From assembly GCA_964397295.1 (NCBI GenBank), contig CAYNJG010000110.1:1-22106 (forward strand): a DNA stretch of 22,106 bases, in the 5' to 3' direction. Source of the DNA: CAYNJG01 sp964397295. Its GTDB lineage: Bacteria; Planctomycetota; Planctomycetia; Pirellulales; Pirellulaceae. The position numbers and the translations under genes were made by a program. Position 1 is the stretch's first letter; each line of letters begins with the position of its first letter. This document shows positions 12,643 through 18,012 of the stretch, in pieces. The notes below the pieces were generated by a model that did no database searches, had not been told where the DNA came from, and saw nothing but the letters and a program-made list of their open reading frames with translations.

Positions 12643-12854
12643 CGACAACATGTTTTTTACGCAATTCTTCGGCTTCGTCGTTGGAGCATGACTTGGTTTG
12701 CCGTGCCAACCGCTTCGATGACGCTTTCTGATTTTGCGATGCCGTGGAGAACGCCTCTTTGGCACGTGGTTTCCTTTTTTGGTAAACTGATTGGTGTTGC
12801 GACGCTTGTGGGCTTCGGTAAAAAGCGGTGTCTTAAAATAACGTTTCGTTAGAC
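12643..12854 (+). repeat. attC21, long (B) type
   Basis: R'' CGACAAC 12643-12649, left arm ATGTTTTTTACGC, right end GCGGTGTCTTAAAATAACGTTTC, and R' GTTAGAC 12848-12854, which fits GTTRRRY exactly. The right arm has small insertions. Confidence 0.8.
12759..12788 (+). promoter_or_regulatory. Embedded promoter of attC21
   Basis: TTGGCA at 12759-12764, 18 bases, TAAACT at 12783-12788 with TGG before it. ATG 12876 is 87 bases downstream. Confidence 0.55.
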
Positions 12855-12875
12855 GACCTCAGGTAATGGCACTCC

Positions 12876-13322
12876 ATGTACGTTCTCATCATCGGAACCG
12901 AAACCGCTGACCACGTCGCAATTTCCGTTCGCTCGACCGATGACTCCAGTGCTGATAGCCGGCTTATCTCGGACGTCAACATCTCGGTCGGCGCCTGGCT
13001 TGGCAAATTTGAGGCATGGTTTTGCACTCGAGACTTCCCAAGATTCCGTGAACAGCTTGAGGCCCTACATTCAACGCTCGACGGCAACGCGCGATTCGAC
13101 ACGCTTGAACACCAATTGGCACTCGAATTCACTGTCGATGGGCGCGGTCATATCACGGTCTCTGGCTCCGCTTCCGATCGGCCGCGTCCATGGAGCAGGG
13201 GCACGGGTGATGGCAACGACCTCACGTTTTCACTCGAACTCGATCAATCGTATCTGCCAGCGATCATCAATCAACTTCGTGCTGTCGAGGCCGCGTTCCC
13301 TCACAATGATCCGGTCGTTTAA
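12876..13322 (+). CDS. Hypothetical strand-rich cassette protein, 148 aa
   Basis: ATG 12876 follows the R' box by 21 bases. The TAA stop is inside the next R'' (GTTTAAC), whose extended arm GGTCGTTTAAC pairs with the cassette start GTTAGACGACC. The body is built of strands: 'HVAISVRSTDD', 'ISVGAWLGKFEAWFC', 'LALEFTVDGRGHITVSGSAS', 'NDLTFSLELDQSYLP', then a final helix 'AIINQLRAVEAAFP'. The ending 'fslelDqsyLp.ii.qLra....FP' recalls WapI-type immunity proteins, but that is a weak, pattern-level resemblance. Function unproven. Confidence 0.72.
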   Translation: MYVLIIGTETADHVAISVRSTDDSSADSRLISDVNISVGAWLGKFEAWFCTRDFPRFREQLEALHSTLDGNARFDTLEHQLALEFTVDGRGHITVSGSASDRPRPWSRGTGDGNDLTFSLELDQSYLPAIINQLRAVEAAFPHNDPVV

Positions 13323-13369
13323 CATGGTTCGGCCGGAAGACAGCATCGCCAGCACGGAGTTCGGCTAAC
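13317..13369 (+). repeat. Duplicated R'' end, 46-base interval
   Basis: GTTTAACATGGTT at 13317-13329 and GGCTAACATGGTT at 13363-13375 are two successive R''-like ends 46 bases apart. Between them lies a 14-codon ORF opening at ATG 13324 (MVRPEDSIASTEFG) that ends in the second TAAC. It may be a micro-duplication or a minimal cassette remnant. Confidence 0.5.
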
Positions 13370-13475
13370 ATGGTTTTTACGCTAGGCTCTTGTTCCACCT
13401 TCCTTGCTTGGCAACGGAAGCTGACCTTGGTACGCTTTTTATGGCTAAGACTCGTTCGCTACGCGGAATTCTCTG
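13363..13475 (+). repeat. attC22, A type with lost right arm
   Basis: R'' GGCTAAC 13363-13369, left arm ATGGTTTTTACGC, and loop to the -10. After it, CTCGTTCGCTACGCGG echoes the A loop but there is no CGTAAAAACC and no GTT core before the next gene. Confidence 0.7.
13408..13436 (+). promoter_or_regulatory. Embedded promoter of attC22, retained in a broken site
   Basis: TTGGCA at 13408-13413, 17 bases, TACGCT at 13431-13436 with TGG before it. ATG 13485 is 48 bases downstream. Confidence 0.5.
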
Positions 13476-13484
13476 GTTTAACAG

Positions 13485-13820
13485 ATGTTCGGTAAATCCA
13501 AGCACCACTCACAGTCAGAACTGTACGACGAGCACCAGCGCGAGGCAGATCGCCAACTCAAGATCACCGCTGAGCAACAGGCTGAGTCTGAACGTCAGCT
13601 TGAAATGACCAAACACCAACAAGGCGAAACCCAACGTCAGCTCGACCAGTCCCGCCAGCTACATGACGAAGCGGCGCGTCAGCAATCACTGGGAGCTGAA
13701 TTGCTCGATCTTCAACGGCAAAATGCAGAACGCCAATCTAAACTTCTTGACCAACAAGAATCACTGTTTGCACGTCTGGCCGAATTCTTAAACCGCCTAG
13801 ACGGGACAAGTAGCGAGTAA
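13485..13820 (+). CDS. Gln-rich coiled-coil protein, 111 aa
   Basis: Nearly the whole chain is a single charged helix of Gln, Glu, Arg and Leu with a repeating 'RQLxxxxxQ' phrase (DRQLKITAEQQ, ERQLEMTKHQQ, QRQLDQSRQL), spaced about 14 residues, which indicates a parallel or trimeric coiled coil. The end contains 'QQESLFARLAEFLNRLDG'. ATG 13485 is used; a 25-codon upstream frame at 13390 is a shadow. The TAA stop is part of the next R'' (GAGTAAC). It could act as a scaffold or as a partner of an unlinked protein. No specific function is visible. Confidence 0.76.
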   Translation: MFGKSKHHSQSELYDEHQREADRQLKITAEQQAESERQLEMTKHQQGETQRQLDQSRQLHDEAARQQSLGAELLDLQRQNAERQSKLLDQQESLFARLAEFLNRLDGTSSE

Positions 13821-13975
13821 CATAGATTTCACGTAGTTCCGAAGCCTCGTTGTTGGCGAATTCCTTGGACTACCAAGCCGATCTCTTAGTGGCACTCGAT
13901 AACTTGCACGTAGCGAACACCGCTCTATTGGTCAGGCTCGTTCTTATCAGTAACTTCCAGGACGACGGGTTCTCA
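13815..13975 (+). repeat. attC23, degenerate distal site
   Basis: R'' GAGTAAC 13815-13821, then ATAGATTTCACG for the left arm. Remnants of the B loop can be followed (GCGAACACCGCTCTATTGGTC, then TTCTTATCAGTAACTT). No right arm or GTT core is found. It marks the distal end of the array. Confidence 0.55.
13928..13956 (+). promoter_or_regulatory. Degenerate promoter of attC23
   Basis: TTGGTC at 13928-13933, 17 bases, TAACTT at 13951-13956. The spacing persists though both boxes are weak. It points at the membrane-protein gene starting at or after 13984. Confidence 0.3.
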
Positions 13976-13983
13976 TTCCTCGT

Positions 13984-14565
13984 ATGGCCAACTTCGGCAT
14001 GTGTAGTTTGTTCAAGCTTCACGAGAGTGGTAAGCTTGGACGTTCTCCCCGTCGATGTCTTCCATACGGAGATAAATCCATTCCGCAATCGCACCGCATC
14101 CAGTTTTCTGCTGCGACGTTGCTTATAGCGATGACGCTTGCGCCAATCGTGTTTATCTCCACCTACCGTTGGCATGAGTTCTACTACGTCTTGAGCACAC
14201 AATCTAATTCGCGAAGACAAATGTCTTTAGACGAAGCACGCGAAGCACTGTTGTTCTGGACATCGCCCTTACTTGCGAGTTTCGTCTATATTTCCGTGCT
14301 ATCGCTTTGGTTTGCGTTTGCCAATCGGCACAATCGCGAAGCTCTCGTTGGGGGACTCGGCCTGTCCTATCCTCTGTTTATTTTACTGGGACCACTCGCA
14401 CCGTTCGCCATGTTACTACCATTCATGGCAATTTTGACAGGCACTTGGCTCATCGCGCGAAATCGTTTTTATCTGGGTTTATTTAATATGATTTTTTCAA
14501 CGTTGTGGATTGGTTTTTTTGCCGTCTTCTTCCTCGACGATTACATCGCCGTTTTTAGTTCTTGA
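13984..14565 (+). CDS. Planctomycete-type multi-pass membrane protein, up to 193 aa
   Basis: The first secure part is 'HRIQFSAATLLIAMTLAPIV' (residues about 38-57), a form of the planctomycete signature in which a short basic/aromatic stretch precedes 'FSlrTLLiamTl'. Further helices lie at about residues 93-115, 123-143, 147-164 and 170-190. The 37 residues before the signature overlap decayed attC sequence and may not be translated; ATG 14131 would cut into the first helix, so the true start is uncertain. The gene sits at the array boundary and could be either the last cassette or the first chromosomal gene. Function unknown. Confidence 0.68.
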   Translation: MANFGMCSLFKLHESGKLGRSPRRCLPYGDKSIPQSHRIQFSAATLLIAMTLAPIVFISTYRWHEFYYVLSTQSNSRRQMSLDEAREALLFWTSPLLASFVYISVLSLWFAFANRHNREALVGGLGLSYPLFILLGPLAPFAMLLPFMAILTGTWLIARNRFYLGLFNMIFSTLWIGFFAVFFLDDYIAVFSS

Positions 14566-14586
14566 ATCAGGCAGCTCGAAACTTCG

Positions 14587-15165
14587 ATGAACACTCCCGC
14601 ACATCTCGCAGCTAGTCTTCTTGTCTGGCGTCGAGAATCTGGTTGGCCGGCAGCCGCAGCAATCACGCTTGGTGCGTTTCTTCCAGATCTGCCCATGTTT
14701 GGATTTTACGTCTACCAAAAGATCGTTGGCAGCAGCGAACAACTCATCTGGTCAACGTTGTATTTCCAACCTTCTTGGCAATTGTTTTTTGACCTATTCA
14801 ATTCGATTCCTGTAGCCGTCATCATTCTTGTCGCGGCGCGGCAGAGTCGATTCGTTCAACTTGTAGCAGCCAGTGCGTTGCTTCACCTGCTGTTTGACTT
14901 GCCGTTGCACAACGATGATGCGCATCGACACTTTTTGCCGTTCACGAACTGGCGATTCGAAAGTCCGGTTTCCTATTGGGATTCCAATCACTTTGGCCAC
15001 ATAGTCGCGATATTGGAATTGACCGCGGCGGTCGCGATTAGTGCCTTTATTTCATTTCGCGGCACGCAAAGACCGATGCGCATTATCGCACGCTGGAATC
15101 TTGGACTGTATCTTTTGGTGATTAGCCTCGCGCTCTTGTTTCTGTTCTATTCGCGTTTTCTGTAA
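14587..15165 (+). CDS. CobQ-annotated / YdjM-like membrane protein, 192 aa
   Basis: Starts 'MNTPAHLAASLLVW', with 'GAFLPDLPMFGFYVY', 'PSWQLFFDLFNSIPV', 'ASALLHLLFDLPLHNDDAHR' and 'WRFESPVSYWDSNHFG', followed by two more hydrophobic segments. This is the set of His/Asp motifs in a membrane protein commonly annotated, probably wrongly, as cobalamin biosynthesis protein CobQ and related to the YdjM-type membrane-bound metal-dependent hydrolases. The conserved His and Asp residues (PAH, LPD, FDLPLH, HFG) could bind metal. It lies 21 bases downstream of the previous gene on the same strand. Substrate unknown. Confidence 0.78.
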   Translation: MNTPAHLAASLLVWRRESGWPAAAAITLGAFLPDLPMFGFYVYQKIVGSSEQLIWSTLYFQPSWQLFFDLFNSIPVAVIILVAARQSRFVQLVAASALLHLLFDLPLHNDDAHRHFLPFTNWRFESPVSYWDSNHFGHIVAILELTAAVAISAFISFRGTQRPMRIIARWNLGLYLLVISLALLFLFYSRFL

Positions 15166-15210
15166 CGCGAGTCATTGAGAGACACACACCATCTCGCGGA
15201 TACTTTTTCA
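15166..15210 (+). terminator. Possible terminator hairpin
   Basis: CGCGAG (15166-15171) and CTCGCG (15193-15198) form a 6-bp stem with a long loop, followed by GATACTTTTTC, in the gap between two convergent genes. The long loop makes it weak. Confidence 0.3.
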
Positions 15211-15237
15211 TGGTTTGCCCCAATATCTGCCGCGATA

Positions 15238-15714
15238 TTACTCTTCAAGAAACGTCCAAGCTGAGAACGTGGCGGCTTGGCCTCGGTAGACTCCGGCGTC
15301 GTCCACAACATTCCACACAGTTGCTCGTGGGATGTGGAATCGCTTGCCTTGCGAAGAAATGCGGACGCCCGAGTAATCATCGATGTAATTCTGTTCCGTT
15401 ACGGTGGCGAGCAGTCTCGCTCTTTCTTCTCGGTTCAGCGGCTCGGCGGACTTTCGCGATGGTAGTTTTGTGAACTCTTGCCAAGTCATGGCGAATAGGT
15501 TCAAAGCAGTTTGGTTGCCGTAGTTGAATATAGGATCCTCCGACACACCGTGCGAAACGACGACGATCGGTGATTCGAAGAGTAGCTTGGCTGTGTCCGC
15601 CTCGTTAGCTCCTTCATTGAACAAGGTTCTTCCAATCCAGCGGCGATAGCTTGAAAGAAGCAAGGCTACGTGGTCGCGGTGAAACTGATTTTCTTTGTTC
15701 GGAAATTCGATCAT
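15238..15714 (-). CDS. MEKHLA domain protein, 158 aa
   Basis: Clear MEKHLA-domain pattern across the chain: 'ALLLSSYRRWIGRTL', 'LFESPIVVVSHGVSEDPIFN', 'YGNQTALNLFAMTWQEFTKL', 'PSRKSAEPLNREERARLL', 'YIDDYSGVRISSQGKRF' and 'ATVWNVVDDAGVYRGQAATF'. MEKHLA domains are PAS-like and occur alone in bacteria or at the C-terminus of plant HD-ZIP III factors. Full length for a single-domain member. ATG 15714 is divergent from the next gene, with 80 bases between the starts holding both promoters. Role as a sensor is inferred from the PAS relation; ligand unknown. Confidence 0.9.
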   Translation of the reverse strand: MIEFPNKENQFHRDHVALLLSSYRRWIGRTLFNEGANEADTAKLLFESPIVVVSHGVSEDPIFNYGNQTALNLFAMTWQEFTKLPSRKSAEPLNREERARLLATVTEQNYIDDYSGVRISSQGKRFHIPRATVWNVVDDAGVYRGQAATFSAWTFLEE

Positions 15715-15794
15715 CGATTCGGTGCTTGTCGGCCAGAAATTTTGCTACGATTGAGTGAGACACGAATTCGTCAAACAACCTAGGTCACCTGAAA

Positions 15795-16199
15795 ATGTTG
15801 CCTTTTCAAATTACCCGAATGTTTGGACTCAAGAGCAAAACGCATGGATTCGCATTGGTCAACGGACAGGGTATCAAACTCGTTTTCAAAGATGCAGTCG
15901 ATATTTCTAAAACGCCCGATGACGATGCCAGCTCGATCATGATCGAATGGAACAACTTGGCCAAGTGGGAAGCGAAACGTGGCTATCTTTCCGACCAATT
16001 TATTATCGAAGTCCACGCAATGGTCGGAGATGAGTTAGATGGACGAAATGACTGTGTGCTCGAGCTTGAGTTACAGAAACGAGATCGAGACAGCTTGGAT
16101 CGATTCGAGAAGCATATCAAAGAATACCAATCCGGCGAACGCAAAGACGACGTAGACGACGTGCTGGATGACGTCCAGGACATGCTGGACAACATGTAA
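15795..16199 (+). CDS. Hypothetical acidic protein, 134 aa
   Basis: Soluble protein with strands 'GFALVNGQGIKLVFKDA' and 'SSIMIEWNNLAKWEAKRGYL', 'QFIIEVHA', then a very acidic helical tail (DDVDDVLDDVQDMLDNM). The middle looks like a PH-like or small beta-barrel fold ('IEWnnLakWe'), but I do not recognise a family. ATG 15795 is preferred; ATG 15819 ('MFGLKSK') is a reasonable alternative. It ends 18 bases before the convergent DUF2293 gene. Confidence 0.75.
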   Translation: MLPFQITRMFGLKSKTHGFALVNGQGIKLVFKDAVDISKTPDDDASSIMIEWNNLAKWEAKRGYLSDQFIIEVHAMVGDELDGRNDCVLELELQKRDRDSLDRFEKHIKEYQSGERKDDVDDVLDDVQDMLDNM

Positions 16200-16217
16200 C
16201 CAACGTAGTCGGCGGCA

Positions 16218-16889
16218 TTACGTGCGAAGTGCATGATCGAGCCGACAATCAACGACTTTGTTTCCTTCGCGATAGTCTTGCAGCAAACGCCTCGATTGTT
16301 CGGCCAGCATCCGGCGGACTTCGCGGCGTTTACCTTTGACTCGAGGAATCTTCATGTTGTCGTAGCCGGTGGTCTGATGACGCAGCCAAGCAATCACGGC
16401 CGATTCGGCGCGACGCTCAATCGGAATCCTTTGCGTTCGAGCTACCGTTCCACTACCGACGGGCGTTGCATGATTTGCGACGGCCAGAGACAGCTTGTCC
16501 GCGAGTTCCACATAGCACGGTGCAAAATTCAAAAACGTTTTTACGGCCTGTTGAAAGTCTTCGACGTACGCCGCTTGTTTCACGTCGCGGCGTTTCGCAT
16601 CGGCTTGGCGGCGTTTCGCGTAAGCGGGCTTTGCACGTTCTTCCGCTAAGTCCTCGCGAATTTTTTTGATACTTGTCGCCGGGGCCCAAACGCCTTTCGA
16701 AAATGTGCGGCGACCTTTTTTCTCTTTGACAGTCCAGCTTGGCCCCGCTCCTTTCACGCGGCGCGTTAGTCCGGCGTCGCCTGGTGGTAGCAATTCCCAA
16801 TCGATTGGTACTGTCAGAACTTCGCCGTTTTCGGTCCGCACGGTTCGGCTAGTAGACCCCGGAGTGACAATTCTTGTTTCTTTAGGCAT
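16218..16889 (-). CDS. DUF2293 domain protein, 223 aa
   Basis: The C-terminal part 'RAESAVIAWLRHQTTGYDNM', 'RVKGKRREVRRMLAEQSRRL' fits DUF2293, a small basic domain with a conserved 'a.iaw.rH.tT.Yd..r' motif. The N-terminal half has an early strand-rich module (SRTVRTENGEVLTVPIDWEL) with 'LTRRVKGAGPSWTVKEKKGR' and a long Arg/Lys/Ala helix (AKRRQADAKRRDVKQAAYV). The whole protein is very basic, which suggests nucleic-acid binding. ATG 16889 is divergent from the downstream gene. Function of the family is unknown. Confidence 0.84.
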   Translation of the reverse strand: MPKETRIVTPGSTSRTVRTENGEVLTVPIDWELLPPGDAGLTRRVKGAGPSWTVKEKKGRRTFSKGVWAPATSIKKIREDLAEERAKPAYAKRRQADAKRRDVKQAAYVEDFQQAVKTFLNFAPCYVELADKLSLAVANHATPVGSGTVARTQRIPIERRAESAVIAWLRHQTTGYDNMKIPRVKGKRREVRRMLAEQSRRLLQDYREGNKVVDCRLDHALRT

Positions 16890-16958
16890 GGCCTGCGCGA
16901 GTGATACGAGTTAGAAAGCAATCAGAGAAGCCAGACAGAGTACCGCACGTGACGCAGG

Positions 16959-17456
16959 TTGAGAACATTGACCAACGATCCCGAATCCAAACCAAAGAAA
17001 AACTTTCGTATCTGGGTCGATGCCGACGCATGCCCTGGCGCACTGAAGGATATTTTGTTTCGCACGGCGAATCGGCTCGAAATACATTTAACAATGGTTG
17101 CCAATGCCGGAATGCATTGTCCGAAGAGTAAATGGATCCGACTGGAACTGGTACCTCACGGTGCCGATGCGGCTGACCACTGGATTGTCGACCAAATGAG
17201 TCCGGGTGACCTTGTCATTACTGGCGATATCCCATTGGCCGCACGCGTTGTTGAGAAAGATGGAATTGCCATCGGTACGCGCGGTGAAGTATTCGACGAC
17301 GCAACTGTACACGATCGACTGGCGACTCGAAATCTAATGGAACAATTCCGCTCGGCTGGTGTGGAGACCAGCGGTCCCAAGCCACTAAGTCAAAAAGATG
17401 TGCAAGCGTTTGCCAATTCGCTGGATCGTTGGTTGGTTCGACAATTGCGAAAATAG
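16959..17456 (+). CDS. yaiI: YaiI/YqxD family protein (DUF188, UPF0178), 165 aa
   Basis: Family hallmarks: 'IWVDADACPGALKDILFRTA' near residues 18-37, 'GADAADHWIVDQMSPGDLVI', 'TGDIPLAARVVEKDG', 'GTRGEVFDDATVHDRLATR', and the C-terminal 'FANSLDRWL'. The acidic Asp residues of the first motif and of 'TGDIPLA' recall the PIN/NYN-type nuclease fold, to which DUF188 is related, but activity is unproven. TTG 16959 or TTG 16968 are the available starts; no ATG fits. The downstream gene begins 16 bases after the stop and is probably co-transcribed. Confidence 0.9.
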   Translation: MRTLTNDPESKPKKNFRIWVDADACPGALKDILFRTANRLEIHLTMVANAGMHCPKSKWIRLELVPHGADAADHWIVDQMSPGDLVITGDIPLAARVVEKDGIAIGTRGEVFDDATVHDRLATRNLMEQFRSAGVETSGPKPLSQKDVQAFANSLDRWLVRQLRK

Positions 17457-17472
17457 ATCTTAGGAGCACAAA

Positions 17473-17895
17473 GTGAATTCAACGACACAAACCATGCAGT
17501 TCATGATTTGGGCCTCCAGCGGGGCGACCTTACTTTATTGCTTTGTTTTGATTGGTGGAATGGCCGTTGCGTTCATCAAGATGCGCGAACACAAGAGCCC
17601 ATCAAGATGGTTGCTTGCCGCGTTGGCCTGCAGCTTTGCAAGCCTTGCTGGAGGTGGAATACTTCGCTTCGCGATGGCTCGGTACGTAACGTCGACAGAT
17701 TTCGCGACTTACAGTATCGCCATTAGTATCGCTCAAACGCTTGCCGCCACATTTGCCATCGTGTTGTTTGTGATCGCGGTTTACTCGGATCGCAACGTTC
17801 CATTGCGATCCGATAGAGAAGAGTTCTTGAGCGGCCAACCAACCAATCGAGGAACATCCGGCGGAGAGAATCCGTTCGAGAGTCCACAAAGCTGA
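17473..17895 (+). CDS. Small membrane protein with planctomycete-type tail, 140 aa
   Basis: GTG start 17473 with AGGAG 8 bases upstream, one of the few clear Shine-Dalgarno sites in the window. Three hydrophobic segments at about residues 12-34, 44-62 and 80-104, with charged loops (KMREHKSPSR). The C-terminus ends 'NRGTSGGENPFESPQS'; an 'NPyesP' end is a common planctomycete feature in small membrane proteins. Close spacing to the DUF188 gene suggests one transcript. Function unknown. Confidence 0.8.
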   Translation: MNSTTQTMQFMIWASSGATLLYCFVLIGGMAVAFIKMREHKSPSRWLLAALACSFASLAGGGILRFAMARYVTSTDFATYSIAISIAQTLAATFAIVLFVIAVYSDRNVPLRSDREEFLSGQPTNRGTSGGENPFESPQS

Positions 17896-18012
17896 ATCAC
17901 TTCGCAGGAATGCGAGAAGCTTGTTGCGCAATAGTCGCAACGCGTTGAACTGGACTGTTTATAATGTATCCATTCTGGCCGATAGGCAGTCCACCGCAGT
18001 AGCATGTAACAC

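Larger units (their letters stand above)
1..13975 (+). mobile_element. Integron gene-cassette array, inner and distal part
   Basis: At least 20 short open reading frames alternate with 23 related sites of 120-230 bases. Each site opens with an xxxxAAC end and closes with GTT, the layout of integron attC sites (R'' RYYYAAC, R' GTTRRRY). The first bases of individual cassettes are the reverse complement of the last bases of the same cassette: 479-489 with 901-911 (11 bp), 2813-2821 with 3271-3279 (9 bp), 6855-6863 with 7358-7366 (9 bp), 10281-10292 with 10659-10670 (12 bp). This is expected when each cassette circularises through its own attC. Cassette content is unrelated from one to the next while the sites are similar, as in chromosomal integrons. 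The array continues left of position 1, where intI and attI should lie. Sites become degenerate after about 13.8 kb, marking the old end. No integrase is present, so the assignment rests on site architecture and cassette layout. Confidence 0.88.

Noticed and set aside
12491..12709. Minus-strand ORF over attC20-attC21
   Set aside because: Its start lies in conserved attC sequence and only about 45 codons are outside it; no family resemblance.
352..13975. CRISPR array or simple tandem repeats
   Set aside because: The repeats are 120-230 bases, imperfect, flank genes of different sizes, and have inverted arms with AAC/GTT ends; no short uniform spacers occur.
352..13975. Insertion sequences or MITEs scattered between genes
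   Set aside because: No target-site duplications were seen, copies are always in the same orientation and always between consecutive genes, and the outer arms are gene-specific, which fits attC and not transposon ends.
16218..16889. Treating the DUF2293 and DUF188 genes as integron cassettes
   Set aside because: No attC-like arms flank them and they are on opposite strands with ordinary intergenic spacing.
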